A stretch of 53,200 nucleotides of DNA from assembly GCF_014843825.1 (NCBI RefSeq), contig NZ_JHQR01000232.1, forward strand, positions 1-53,200. Direction: 5' to 3'. Both the position numbers and the translations under genes were made by a program. Below, piece by piece: positions 7,275 through 15,899 of the stretch. The number at the start of each line of letters is the position of its first letter. Position 1 is the first letter of the stretch. The notes under the pieces are model-generated. The model did no database searches and had not been told where the DNA came from. It worked only from the letters and a program-made list of their open reading frames with translations. Source of the DNA: Mesorhizobium silamurunense (GTDB lineage Bacteria; Pseudomonadota; Alphaproteobacteria; Rhizobiales; Rhizobiaceae).

Positions 7275-8360
7275 TCATTTCCGTCGCGGGGCTTTCTTGG
7301 CTTCCGCCGGCGGGCTCGGCCAGCGCCAGCCATCGCCTTCGCCATGCGCGGGCTGCGGGCGCGCCACATAGGCGAGTGAGACATTCGCCTCGAGATAGAC
7401 GCGCGACAGCATCTCGGCGAGCACGCCCGACGTCACCATCTGCAGGCCGGCGATGACCAGGAAGAAGCCGGTGAACAGCATCGGGCGCGTTCCGATGTCC
7501 TGTCCGAAGAACACCTTCAGGCCGAACAGATAGGCCAGCACCAGCGAGCCCAGCACGCCGAGCACGATGCCGATGCCGCCGAAGAAATGGCCGGGCCTGG
7601 TGCGGTAGCGCATGAAGAAGAACATGAAGACGAGGTCGAGCACCACGCGGAAGGTGCGCGAGATGCCGTATTTCGACTGGCCGTGGATGCGGGCGTGATG
7701 CGTCACCACCTCCTGGGCGATGCGGCGCGGCGTCGTCACCGTCGCCAGCCAGGCAGGGATGAAGCGGTGCATTTCGCCATAGAGGCGCACGCTGCGGATG
7801 ACGCTGCCGCGGAAGACCTTCAGGCTGCAGCCATAGTCCTTCAGCCGCACGCCGGTGACGCGCGCGATCAGCGAGTTGGCGATGCGGGACGGCAGCCGGC
7901 GCATCCAGAAACCTTCCTGGCGGTTCTTGCGCCAGCCGGCGACGAGGTCGAGGTCCTCGGTCAGCAGGCGATAGACCATGCGCGGAATGTCGAACGGATC
8001 GTTCTGCAGGTCGCCGTCGAGCGTCGCGATGACGTCGCCGCGGGCGGCGTCGAGGCCTGCCTGCATGGCCGCGGTCTGCTTGAAGTTGCGCACCAGCTCC
8101 ACGCCATGCACATGCGGTCCGTACTCAGCCGCGAGCCTGCGGATTTCGTTCGGCGTGGCGTCGGTGCTGCCGTCGTCCACCAGCACGACTTCCCAGGGCT
8201 GGCTGTAATTCTCCATCGCCTGGTGGATGCGCACGATCAGCGGCTCGACATTGTCGGCTTCGTTGTACATCGGAATGACGATGGAAAGCTTGTGCTCGGG
8301 CATGACGGCGCCCTCGGGCAGTCCCGAGACAGGAATGGGAAGCACGTTCATGGCGGTCAT
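7275..8360 (-). CDS. GT2 polyprenyl-phosphate glycosyltransferase (DPM/GtrB-like)
   Basis: The 361-residue enzyme has an N-terminal GT-A domain: IVIPMYNEADNVEPL (UDP-sugar binding), VDDGSTDATP, and TLDGDLQNDP with the metal-binding Asp pair. Two C-terminal membrane helices follow (FGGIGIVLGVLGSLVLAYL and LFTGFFLVIAGLQMV). This layout is typical of enzymes that load a sugar onto undecaprenyl phosphate on the cytoplasmic face. ATG 8360 overlaps the stop of the flippase-like gene (ATGA), indicating translational coupling. With the upstream flippase and GT39 transferase it forms a complete lipid-linked sugar route. An epimerase remnant follows it. Confidence 0.88.
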   Translation of the reverse strand: MTAMNVLPIPVSGLPEGAVMPEHKLSIVIPMYNEADNVEPLIVRIHQAMENYSQPWEVVLVDDGSTDATPNEIRRLAAEYGPHVHGVELVRNFKQTAAMQAGLDAARGDVIATLDGDLQNDPFDIPRMVYRLLTEDLDLVAGWRKNRQEGFWMRRLPSRIANSLIARVTGVRLKDYGCSLKVFRGSVIRSVRLYGEMHRFIPAWLATVTTPRRIAQEVVTHHARIHGQSKYGISRTFRVVLDLVFMFFFMRYRTRPGHFFGGIGIVLGVLGSLVLAYLFGLKVFFGQDIGTRPMLFTGFFLVIAGLQMVTSGVLAEMLSRVYLEANVSLAYVARPQPAHGEGDGWRWPSPPAEAKKAPRRK

Positions 8361-9274
8361 TTCCTTGCGGGCCCCGTGGCCGGCCTGTCCGGCAGCGTCG
8401 ATTTCGAGGGAAACAGCCAGGCGATCGCACCGGTGGCGACGGCCGAGCAGAGGATGAAGAGGTGCAGCGCAAGCGCTGCCTGCAAGCCGTCCTTCATGGC
8501 GATGCCGGAATAGAGCAGTGCCGCCGCGGCGCCCGCCTCGTAGGTGCCGAAACCGGCGACGCCCTGCACCGGAAGGATGGCGGCGGCCTCGGCTCCGACG
8601 GCGCCGGGAAAGGCGGTCTGGAAGGAGGTGCCGAGCAGCATGGCGAGCAGCCACCCCTGCACGGCAAGCTTGAGCGTCCAGTTGGCCACCGTCCACCACC
8701 AGCCGTAACGGGAACGCCCCGTGGCTTCGGTGAAGATGTCGCGCAGCTTGCCGAGCTTCGACACGATCCTGCCGCGCCCGGACCAGTCATGCGGCGCGCG
8801 CGCCCAGCGCGGCAGGTACCAGGCGGCGGCAATCAGCGCCGCGATGCCCGCTGCCCTGAGCGCCGGATGCAGGCCTGGCCAGACCAGGCAGGCAAGCACG
8901 CCGACCACGAAGGCATCCTGCAGCCTGAACCACAAAAGCGAAGCGCTGGCGCGCACGATGGAAATGCCGAACACCTGGCGCAACAGGATCGGGAAGGCGG
9001 TTTCGCCGCCGCGGAACGGCACCACGTTGATCATGGCGTTGTGGACCAGGATGACGCGCAGGCAGGCGCCGAAGCGGCCGTTCACCTCGTCGCGGAATTC
9101 GTCGCAGACGCGCAGCGCGCGCAGCACATACGTGACGAACAGCGCCAGCGTCACCGCGGCAAAGGCGCCGGGCGTGATGCTGGCGAAGGCGTCGCCCACC
9201 ATCTTCCAGCGCGAGTCACCAGCAAGCCATGCCAGCAGCGCTAGGGTGACGATTATCGAGAATGCTCGCTTCAA
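8357..9274 (-). CDS. Flippase-like membrane protein (lysylphosphatidylglycerol-synthase TM family, UPF0104)
   Basis: The 305-residue protein is almost entirely hydrophobic, with about seven to eight predicted helices. It carries the family's typical charged turns: LRALRVCDEFR, VVPFRGGETAFPILLRQ and GVAGFGTYEAGAAAALL. Members of this superfamily lie next to glycosyltransferases and are thought to aid movement of lipid-linked sugars or to modify lipids. Here it is co-translated with the GT2 (ATGA overlap) and follows the GT39 transferase after 106 bases. Flipping of polyprenyl-phosphate-sugar is the most economical inference; there is no direct evidence. Confidence 0.8.
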   Translation of the reverse strand: MKRAFSIIVTLALLAWLAGDSRWKMVGDAFASITPGAFAAVTLALFVTYVLRALRVCDEFRDEVNGRFGACLRVILVHNAMINVVPFRGGETAFPILLRQVFGISIVRASASLLWFRLQDAFVVGVLACLVWPGLHPALRAAGIAALIAAAWYLPRWARAPHDWSGRGRIVSKLGKLRDIFTEATGRSRYGWWWTVANWTLKLAVQGWLLAMLLGTSFQTAFPGAVGAEAAAILPVQGVAGFGTYEAGAAAALLYSGIAMKDGLQAALALHLFILCSAVATGAIAWLFPSKSTLPDRPATGPARK

Positions 9275-9380
9275 CCAAGTCTCCGATGGCGTCGCCCGCT
9301 ACGTTCCGGCGGCCCGCCGGCCGCCGGCAAAAGGCCGCGCCGCGCCCGCCCGTGGCGTGCGGTCTCAAACCGCGGCTCCA

Positions 9381-10994
9381 TCACGGGCGGGTGATCCTAT
9401 AGACCAGCAGCTTGTCCGAATCCACAAGCTTGGTTCCGGTCCTGTCGAGGTAGTCGATCACCCCGTCATGGTGCTCGATGAATAGCCGGTCCTCCTTGTC
9501 GGCCGCTTCCTTGGCGGTGCCGAAATAATCCGCGCCCTGGGCGCGCAACTCTTCGAGCTGGGCGATCGCGACAGCGTCGTTCTCGACGAATTTCGACCAT
9601 TCGACATCGCCGCCGCCGGGCGGGAACACCCAGCCGCGCGCGCGGCTGTAATAGACCGCCACGGGATCCCCGACCTCCGGCGCGATGGCGACGACAAGTT
9701 CGCCCGGCCGGACCAGGCGCGCCAGCTCCTCGCCAAGCAGCTTGCCGTTCATGGCGACCGGCGCCTTCATCGTCTTGAGCAGCGGGAAGGTTGAAAGCAC
9801 GAGCGCCAGCGCCGCGATGCAGATCGAGCGCAGCACGACCGCCGGGGTGAGCGCGGCGCCGGTGCCGAGCGTGGCCAGCACCAGCGCGCCGCGGCCGCAG
9901 AACATCGCGAACGGCACATGGAAGATGTGATAGTTCCATGGATTGCTGGTGATCTCGCGCGCCGCCGCGAGGTAGACGATTGTCGCCGCGGCAAGCCAGA
10001 CATAGGGCACGCCCGCAAGCACGCGCTCGCCAGATTGAGCAGGCCTCGGCGGCATCCAGAAACCGATGGCGATCAGCGCCATGAACGGATAGCCGTAGAA
10101 CCACCAGACGGACGTGTTCCACACCGACTTGAAGTAGAAGTTGTTCCTGAAGAACGTCCAGAAGCCGGAATCCCAGATATAGCCGCTGCCGGCCACATGG
10201 TATGGCGGGTAGGAGCGCCCGAGATAGATCGCCCAGCTGAAATAGGCGGCGATGACGGCGAGGCTGATCAGTCCGCTGACAAGCACCCGGGCCGCCCGCT
10301 TGTATCGCCGTTCGAGGATCCAGCACACCATCAGGTAGAAGATGACGGCGCCGGCGGCCAGCCCGGGCGGCTTTGCGAGCGCCCCCAGCGTGAAGCTCGC
10401 CGTAGCCAGCGGCAGCAGCCATGCCTTGCCTCCGGCCCAATATCTGGCAAACAGCCACACGCCGAACGTGACCAGCGCCAGCATCGAGGGGTCGGGCAGG
10501 AACGAGCTGTCGATCATCGCCGGGCCGGGCATCAGCGCATAGGCAAGGGCGGCCGCGTGCGCGTGTGCCTCGTCCCAGCAGAGCGCGGTCAGCCTGTGCA
10601 ACGAGAACACCGTCACCATGCCGAACGTCGCCGCGACCATCCGGCCGAACCAGTCGTGCCAGCCGAAGAGCTGGTAGAGCAGGGCGGTGAGATAGCTGAC
10701 GATCTGGAATTCCCGCCCCTGGTAGCTCGGCCCGGGGCCGGTCCAGCTCACCTCGGGAAAGAAGATGTTCCAGCTGTTCCGCTGGAAGTTGTCGGCCATC
10801 ATCGCGGTGCTCGTCTCGCGCCAGCTGAAAGCGTCGACGAGCGGCTGGGTGATGTTGTGGAAACGGGCGATTGCGGCCACCAGCAGGATGGCCAGCAAAA
10901 TCAGCGTATGGACCTCGATACGCACGCCGGGCATGCCTCGCCGGCGAGGCAGCGCCACGCCTGCGACATCAGCCGTTTCCGTGTTGCCGGTCAT
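9381..10994 (-). CDS. GT39/ArnT-like membrane glycosyltransferase
   Basis: The 537-residue protein has about ten to eleven membrane helices and a C-terminal periplasmic part. The first periplasmic loop holds LVDAFSWRET, where acidic residues act as the catalytic base in PMT/ArnT enzymes. It should use a polyprenyl-phosphate sugar on the periplasmic face and transfer it to a lipid, glycan or protein. ATG 10994 has a strong ribosome site (GGGAGGGAGCGG); an upstream in-frame start at 11060 has no such site. It heads the operon with the flippase-like and GT2 genes, which supply and translocate the donor. The acceptor is unknown. Confidence 0.85.
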   Translation of the reverse strand: MTGNTETADVAGVALPRRRGMPGVRIEVHTLILLAILLVAAIARFHNITQPLVDAFSWRETSTAMMADNFQRNSWNIFFPEVSWTGPGPSYQGREFQIVSYLTALLYQLFGWHDWFGRMVAATFGMVTVFSLHRLTALCWDEAHAHAAALAYALMPGPAMIDSSFLPDPSMLALVTFGVWLFARYWAGGKAWLLPLATASFTLGALAKPPGLAAGAVIFYLMVCWILERRYKRAARVLVSGLISLAVIAAYFSWAIYLGRSYPPYHVAGSGYIWDSGFWTFFRNNFYFKSVWNTSVWWFYGYPFMALIAIGFWMPPRPAQSGERVLAGVPYVWLAAATIVYLAAAREITSNPWNYHIFHVPFAMFCGRGALVLATLGTGAALTPAVVLRSICIAALALVLSTFPLLKTMKAPVAMNGKLLGEELARLVRPGELVVAIAPEVGDPVAVYYSRARGWVFPPGGGDVEWSKFVENDAVAIAQLEELRAQGADYFGTAKEAADKEDRLFIEHHDGVIDYLDRTGTKLVDSDKLLVYRITRP

Positions 10995-11290
10995 CTTGAG
11001 CCGCTCCCTCCCGCCGCAGCTATTGTGGCACGTGATCGCCAGTAACTGTAAAAATATCACAAGATTGTAATACCCATGGTTAAATAACGGCTTGTCACGA
11101 TCACTTGGGTCTGGACTCTGTTGACATAGCGCCTTGCTGGGCTGTTAATGGCTTCAAGGGCGCTCACCGTGCCGCCATCGGGCAGACGGCGCCCGGGCAT
11201 CGTGACGGACCGCGGAAAGCCCGAAGAAACATCTTCCACATCATGGTTACTCGACCCGGTTGGCTTGGGGTTCGAGAGGGGGCTATTGAC

Positions 11291-11881
11291 ATGCGATCGC
11301 GCATCGGAACGACAGTGAAAACCATATCCCGATCGGAGCCGGGCAGGGGACAGCGCCGGTTCGCCAGCCGCGGCTGGCTCGTGTCCCTCATGGTAGTTTG
11401 CGGTCAGCTTGCTTTTTCCGGCACCGCCGGCGCGGCGAACAACGCGCCCACCGTCGAAGCCGCCGCCAAGCCCGAAATCGCGCCGACGGCCTTCGAATTG
11501 CAGCTTCTTTACGCCGACCGCACCTGGAACTGGAAGAACGGTGCGGCCTATTTCGGTCTCGACCGGCGGCTGCAGGCTTGGACGGCCGGTCAGGACAAGC
11601 CCGCCGTCGCCGAAGGCCGCTGGCTGTTGACCGACACCGGCAAGATGTGCATGGAGCTTGCCTGGAGATCCAAGACCTACACCACCAAGCCGCAGCGCAC
11701 CTGCTACAGCCACCGTATAGAGAGCGGCAACATCGAGCAGCGCAAGGATCCGGACGGCGAGTGGTACGATTTCAAGCACGCCAAGGACGATCCCGCCGAC
11801 GAGCATAAAAAATTCCAGGCCGGCAACACCAAGGGCGCGCAGTTCGACGAAACCCGCAAGCTGGTCGACAGCAAGGGGTAG
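11291..11881 (+). CDS. DUF995 family secreted protein (copy 2)
   Basis: The 196-residue product has a basic N-terminal extension before a signal segment (GWLVSLMVVCGQLAFSG, then AGAA). The mature domain contains NWKNGAAYFGLDRRLQAW, TGKMCMELAW, TCYSHR and DPDGEWYDFKH, matching copy 1 at 2325-2828 segment by segment. ATG 11291 was chosen because GAGGGGG lies ten bases upstream; ATG 11243 is also in frame. It is divergent from the GT39 operon and convergent with galE, inside the polysaccharide locus. The 296 bases upstream hold no gene. Confidence 0.8.
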   Translation: MRSRIGTTVKTISRSEPGRGQRRFASRGWLVSLMVVCGQLAFSGTAGAANNAPTVEAAAKPEIAPTAFELQLLYADRTWNWKNGAAYFGLDRRLQAWTAGQDKPAVAEGRWLLTDTGKMCMELAWRSKTYTTKPQRTCYSHRIESGNIEQRKDPDGEWYDFKHAKDDPADEHKKFQAGNTKGAQFDETRKLVDSKG

Positions 11882-11953
11882 GAGCCGACACCTGGAGCGG
11901 GTCGGCAATCCGATAGAAAGCCTAACCGCTTCGGCTTGCGCCCGAATAGAAGA

Positions 11954-11992
11954 GGCTCGCTGAGACAAGCCCTCAACCCAGCTCAGCGAGCC
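11954..11992. terminator. Bidirectional hairpin between convergent DUF995 and galE
   Basis: GGCTCGCTGAG (11954-11964) and CTCAGCGAGCC (11982-11992) form a perfect 11-base stem with a 17-base loop. No long T run follows. It lies between convergent genes and overlaps the end of the galE frame (stop at 11973). Confidence 0.55.
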
Positions 11993-13109
11993 CACGCCCC
12001 GACACAGTACTTACGGGGACGACAGCCAGCCTTGCGGGCTGGCGTTTTTCAGCGGCGTTCGTGCCGCGCGGCGCGCGCTTTGCGCGCGAGACGGTGGCGG
12101 ACGCGTTGAAAGCCTTCGGCTTCAGGGCCGGCTGCAGCCCGAAGAAGGGCGCGGCTGTCCTGACGATGGTGTCGATATCGGAAAGTTCCGCCACGAAGCC
12201 CAACTGCTCGCGTGCGAGGCTGGGATCGGCGAACAGTCCGGCCGGATCGCCCGGCCGGCGCGGTTTGTAGGCGACCGGGACCGGCCGGGCCGTGATGCGG
12301 CCGACGGCCTCGAGGATCTCCTTGATCGAGATGCCCCGGCCGGTGCCGAGATTGACCGACAGGCTGGCGCGGCCCGCCTCGAGATGCATCAATGCCATGA
12401 GATGCGCGCGGGCGAGGTCGCTGACATGGATGTAGTCGCGCACGCAGGTGCCGTCTGCCGTCGCGTAGTCGGTCCCGAACACCTCGATCGCCTCGATCAG
12501 GCCGGACGCCGCCATCAGCACCCTCGGAATGAGGTGGGTTTCGGGCGTATGCCATTCGCCAAGCTCGCCTTCGGGATCGGCGCCGCAGGCGTTGAAGTAG
12601 CGAAGGATCGCATATTTCATGCCATAGGCCGCGGCGCAGTCCTTGATGATCTCTTCGCCCATCAGCTTGCTGCGGCCATAGGGGCTGATCGGTTTCTGCG
12701 AGGAGGCTTCACTGACCGGCAGCGCCTCGGGCACCCCGTAGGTCGCGCAGCTCGAGGAAAAGATCACCTTGTCGATGCCGTTTGCCCGCGCGGCGTCCAG
12801 CACCGCGATGGTGCCGCCGACATTGGTCGAGTAATAGTCCGCCGGTTCGCTGACCGACTCGCCGACATAGGCGAGGGCGGCGAAGTGGACGATCGCCCGC
12901 GGCTGGTGGCCGTCGATCGCCCGCTGCAGCGCCTCGCGGTCGCGGATGTCGCCGACGACCAGCGGACCCCAGGCGACGGCGTTCTCGTTGCCGCGGCTCA
13001 AATTGTCGTAGACCACCGGCAGGTAGCCCGCCGCCGAGAGCAGCTTGCAGGTGTGGCTGCCGATGAAGCCGGCACCACCCGTCACCAGAACGGGGCGGCG
13101 GGTCGTCAT
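11973..13109 (-). CDS. galE: UDP-glucose 4-epimerase
   Basis: This extended SDR enzyme interconverts UDP-glucose and UDP-galactose and so supplies galactose donors for the surrounding glycosyltransferases. Visible are the NAD site VTGGAGFIGSHTC, the catalytic SSSCATYG serine and YGRSK (Tyr/Lys), RYFNACGADP, and VRDYIHVSDLA. The 378 residues are about 40-50 longer than usual: after the APFFGLQPALKP region a basic Ala/Arg-rich tail runs to 11973 and crosses a terminator belonging to the opposite strand. Its ATG overlaps the stop of the uxs gene (ATGA), so the pair is co-translated. A UDP-glucuronate or other UDP-sugar epimerase cannot be fully excluded. Confidence 0.85.
   Translation of the reverse strand: MTTRRPVLVTGGAGFIGSHTCKLLSAAGYLPVVYDNLSRGNENAVAWGPLVVGDIRDREALQRAIDGHQPRAIVHFAALAYVGESVSEPADYYSTNVGGTIAVLDAARANGIDKVIFSSSCATYGVPEALPVSEASSQKPISPYGRSKLMGEEIIKDCAAAYGMKYAILRYFNACGADPEGELGEWHTPETHLIPRVLMAASGLIEAIEVFGTDYATADGTCVRDYIHVSDLARAHLMALMHLEAGRASLSVNLGTGRGISIKEILEAVGRITARPVPVAYKPRRPGDPAGLFADPSLAREQLGFVAELSDIDTIVRTAAPFFGLQPALKPKAFNASATVSRAKRAPRGTNAAEKRQPARLAVVPVSTVSGRGLAELG
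12025..12049 (+). terminator. Rho-independent terminator of DUF995 copy 2
   Basis: GCCAGCC and GGCTGGC form a 7-base stem around TTGCG, followed by GTTTTTC. Its polarity fits the upstream plus-strand gene ending at 11881. It lies inside the 3' part of the galE frame on the other strand. Confidence 0.7.
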
Positions 13110-14170
13110 GCCGTTGCCTCCCTGGCGGAAGATGCCTGGACGGCGCGCGGGGCGACAAACCGGCGGCCGCCCAGAAGGGCGTCGAAATAAGACGTGGGGT
13201 GGGCGAGCCCCTCGCTCAGCGCAACCTTCGGCTCCCAGCCGAGATGCTGCCTGGCAAAGGAGATATCGGGCTTACGCTGCCGGGGGTCGTCCACCGGCAG
13301 CGGCCGGTGCACGATACGCGAGCGTGAATTCGTATAGTCGATGACCGACTCGGCCAATTCCATGATGGTGAACTCGACGGGGTTGCCGAGATTGACCGGG
13401 TGCTGGGGGGGCACTGCGGCGTTCATCAGGCGCACGAAGCCTTCGATCAGGTCGTCGACGAAGCAGAAGGAGCGCGTCTGCGAGCCGCTGCCATAGACGG
13501 TGATGTCGTCGCCGCGCAGCGCCTGGACGATGAAGTTCGACACCACGCGGCCGTCGTCGGGCTGCATGCGCGGGCCATAGGTGTTGAAGATGCGCGCGAC
13601 GCGAACATCGATGCCGTATGTGCGCGAGTAATCGAAGAACAGCGTCTCGGCCGACCGCTTGCCCTCATCGTAGCAGGAGCGCGGGCCGTGCGTGTTGACG
13701 TTGCCGAAGTAACCTTCCGGCTGCGGATGCACCAGCGGGTCGCCATAGACTTCCGAAGTCGAGGCCTGGAAGATCTTGGCGTTGTGGCGTCTGGCGAGCT
13801 CCAGAAGGTTGATCGAGCCGAGCACGCTGGTCTTGAACGTGTGGATCGGATCAGCCTGATAATGCGGCGGAGAAGCAGGGCAGGCGAGATTGTAGATCTC
13901 GTCGACGGCAAGATCCGTGGGCAGCGCATCGATGATGTCGTGCCTGATGCAGGTGAAGGACCCGTCTCGCGCAATTCCGGCTAGGTTGTACCCCTTGCCG
14001 GTGTGGAAATTGTCGAGCGCGATGACCTCATGTCCGTCGGAGAGAAGCCTTTCGCAAAGATGCGACCCTAGAAATCCGGCTCCTCCGGCAACCAGGGCGC
14101 GGCCTCGATCATAATTGCCCCCCCTGCGACGTCCCCCCGTGTCGAGCTTCAGAACCTTGACCCTACTCAT
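13106..14170 (-). CDS. UDP-glucuronate decarboxylase-like (UXS) or dTDP-glucose 4,6-dehydratase family enzyme
   Basis: The 354-residue extended SDR has VAGGAGFLGSHLCERLL (NAD site), LACPASPPHYQ, STSEVYGDPL and YDEGKRSAETL with catalytic Tyr/Lys, then ARIFNTYGPRM. The PASPPHYQ and SCYDEGKR segments are typical of UDP-xylose synthases, which convert UDP-glucuronate to UDP-xylose. I chose ATG 14170 because GAGGAAGCC precedes it; the frame extends to 14452 but that part is Ser/Arg-rich and unlike the family. It is followed by galE with an ATGA overlap. A CtrA-like box lies about 290 bases upstream. The exact product sugar is inferred. Confidence 0.82.
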   Translation of the reverse strand: MSRVKVLKLDTGGRRRGGNYDRGRALVAGGAGFLGSHLCERLLSDGHEVIALDNFHTGKGYNLAGIARDGSFTCIRHDIIDALPTDLAVDEIYNLACPASPPHYQADPIHTFKTSVLGSINLLELARRHNAKIFQASTSEVYGDPLVHPQPEGYFGNVNTHGPRSCYDEGKRSAETLFFDYSRTYGIDVRVARIFNTYGPRMQPDDGRVVSNFIVQALRGDDITVYGSGSQTRSFCFVDDLIEGFVRLMNAAVPPQHPVNLGNPVEFTIMELAESVIDYTNSRSRIVHRPLPVDDPRQRKPDISFARQHLGWEPKVALSEGLAHPTSYFDALLGGRRFVAPRAVQASSAREATA

Positions 14171-14457
14171 GGCTTCCTCATACGCGCCGCGAACACCATC
14201 CCATCGCGGCAAGGCAAATCGCCTCACCACGTCAGGAAAACACGACGACGATTTCCGCTCGCACGGAATCGCCACCACCGATGTGTTTTTTTCTGAGTTC
14301 GCGGAGCTCTTGCTATACGGCTTGTTTTCGCCGCTCAGCGTCCCTTCGCCCCTAAGTCGCGATCCACGAATATGGCTGCCACCACCGCGGACTGCTCGCC
14401 CAAATTGCACACCCAACGCATATAAAAATATACCTGTGGGCAGCGTAGTCAACTAAA

Positions 14458-14473
14458 TTAGCGTTTTGTTAAC
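14458..14473. promoter_or_regulatory. CtrA-like box (TTAG-N7-TTAAC)
   Basis: TTAG (14458-14461), seven bases and TTAAC (14469-14473) differ from the CtrA consensus at one position. The TTAACC also forms the left arm of an imperfect dyad ending AGTGGTTAAC at 14497. The site is in the 541-base gap between the uxs start (14170) and the lipoprotein at 14713, where no gene is seen. Confidence 0.4.
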
Positions 14474-14712
14474 CCCACTTGTTTGTGAGTGGTTAACCAG
14501 GAACGCGGCGAATGCGGGGTTTCGACGGTCCAAAGTAACGCTGCGGTGTCGGCCGCGCGTACGCTATGGGTAGGCACTCATCAGGGGAGGGCAGCCAGCG
14601 CTGGAAGATGAAAAGCGCGGCCGATCTCATGTTATAAAAGAGAAACGCGCTAACAAGAGATCTCGCCGGGGGCGCCAAGCTTCGCCGTTTTGTTTCGATG
14701 GGCAGCCGAACA

Positions 14713-15069
14713 CTAGATGTTCTGGAATGAAAGCGGTCCGGAGCCTCTCAGGAAGCAATGCGATTGCTGTCCGAAGCCGCTCGGGCTGCAGATATGCGCG
14801 GCGTTTCCAAAATAGGGGTTGGCACTCACGCTGGTGACCGCGACGGGCGAGGTTCTTGTCTGGACAACCCGATTTGGCTTCAAGTTGATCAAGGCAGCGC
14901 TGCCGCTCTGAGAGGCGCTGAATGCCGAAGGTTGTCCAAAGTTGAAGTATTGACAACCGGAAATTGCTAGAGCCGTGCCAAGGACAAAAAATGTATAGAG
15001 AAATTTTCCGGATCTGAGAAATTTGTTGTTGGAGGAAGGCCTGGTTTGCTTTTCGTGAGCCATGAGCAT
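14713..15069 (-). CDS. Small lipoprotein with C-terminal IC-x-PSGFGQ-x-S-x-C motif (copy 2)
   Basis: The 118-residue product has a basic start, a hydrophobic segment (FLYTFFVLGTALA) and the lipobox ISGC, predicting lipid attachment. The mature part is Ser/Asn/Gln-rich. Near the end ICSPSGFGQQSHC matches the motif of the lipoprotein at 6687-7097, and is followed by a 16-residue tail that copy 1 lacks. Starts at 15069 and 15063 are both possible. No hydrolase or binding fold is recognised. The nearest gene upstream in the same direction is the AhpD-like gene at 15347, but a 277-base gap separates them. Confidence 0.75.
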   Translation of the reverse strand: MLMAHEKQTRPSSNNKFLRSGKFLYTFFVLGTALAISGCQYFNFGQPSAFSASQSGSAALINLKPNRVVQTRTSPVAVTSVSANPYFGNAAHICSPSGFGQQSHCFLRGSGPLSFQNI

Positions 15070-15346
15070 CAGAAATCCTCTTGGGCGTGTGAGACGCCCT
15101 ATTTCGAATCACTAGCCGGAATCCCGCTCCGCAAACACTATGGCAAACTTGGTTAATTTTAGCGATAGCTGATCGATCGGTTGGAAATTTTGCTGCCTGG
15201 CAAGGCGCGCCGGAGGGGGCAGGGGACCGTTACACTCGTTGGTTGCCGGTCGGGGGCGCGGGCGCTCGCAGTGCCCACGAGACGCTCATGGCCCGCAAAA
15301 CCCGCGGGCCATGCCGTTGGTTTCGGCGCTTTTTTCCGCCTCGATC

Positions 15347-15814
15347 CTATTCTCCGCCCATCTCTTTCTTGAACTGGGCGAAGTCGACCTGCATGCCGTT
15401 GAAGATGGTGCTCCAGTGGCGGGTCAAGGCGGCCAGGGCGACAGCCTCCTGGATCTCTTCGTCGGTAGCGCCGGCGCGCTTGGCGTTCTCGGTATCCGAC
15501 CAGATGCAGTAATTGCAGGGGATCTGCGCCGCGACCGCCAGCGAGATCAGCGACTTCACCTTCGGCGGCAGCGCCGTCTTGTCGCTGAGCTCGATGGCCT
15601 TGACCTCGGCCCACGCGCCGGGCAGACCGGCTTTCGGGAACTGTTTGATGAAGCCAGGCACGCCGCCCATGGTCGACTGGATGTCCTTGATGGCGGCGTC
15701 ATAGTCGTCGGCGCTGGCCGGCGTGGTCAAGGTCGCGGTGAGCGCGATGACGGCGAGCAGCGAGGCGAAACGAAGGCACGAATGGGCGGTTGAGACGATG
15801 CGAATGACTGACAC
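15347..15814 (-). CDS. Secreted carboxymuconolactone decarboxylase/AhpD-like protein
   Basis: The 155-residue protein has a signal peptide (about residues 1-35, ending TPASA) and a CMD-family helical domain. It contains the redox pair IPCNYCIWSDTENAK (CxxC) and the nearby His of LTRHW, the features of AhpD-like peroxidase or disulfide-reductase members. A periplasmic location is unusual for AhpD, which is cytoplasmic. It is divergent from the TetR regulator at 15900, with two matching operators between them, so it is the probable regulated target. Confidence 0.82.
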   Translation of the reverse strand: MSVIRIVSTAHSCLRFASLLAVIALTATLTTPASADDYDAAIKDIQSTMGGVPGFIKQFPKAGLPGAWAEVKAIELSDKTALPPKVKSLISLAVAAQIPCNYCIWSDTENAKRAGATDEEIQEAVALAALTRHWSTIFNGMQVDFAQFKKEMGGE

Positions 15815-15840
15815 GGTGCTCTCCTCTGGTTTTTGTCAGC

Positions 15841-15853
15841 CTTACGATGTAAG
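15841..15853. promoter_or_regulatory. TetR operator 1 (CTTAC-N3-GTAAG)
   Basis: This is a perfect 5-base inverted repeat with a three-base spacer, preceded by GC. It lies 27 bases upstream of the AhpD-like gene start. An identical-pattern site lies 31 bases away. Confidence 0.75.
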
Positions 15854-15871
15854 GTAATGCGAAAGATGAGC

Positions 15872-15884
15872 CTTACAGTGTAAG
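15872..15884. promoter_or_regulatory. TetR operator 2 (CTTAC-N3-GTAAG)
   Basis: It has the same arms as operator 1 with a different spacer (AGT instead of GAT), and is also preceded by GC. It ends 15 bases before the TetR start codon, so binding here would block the regulator's own expression. Spacing between the two sites is about three helical turns. Confidence 0.75.
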
Positions 15885-15899
15885 TTGTCAAGCGACGCC

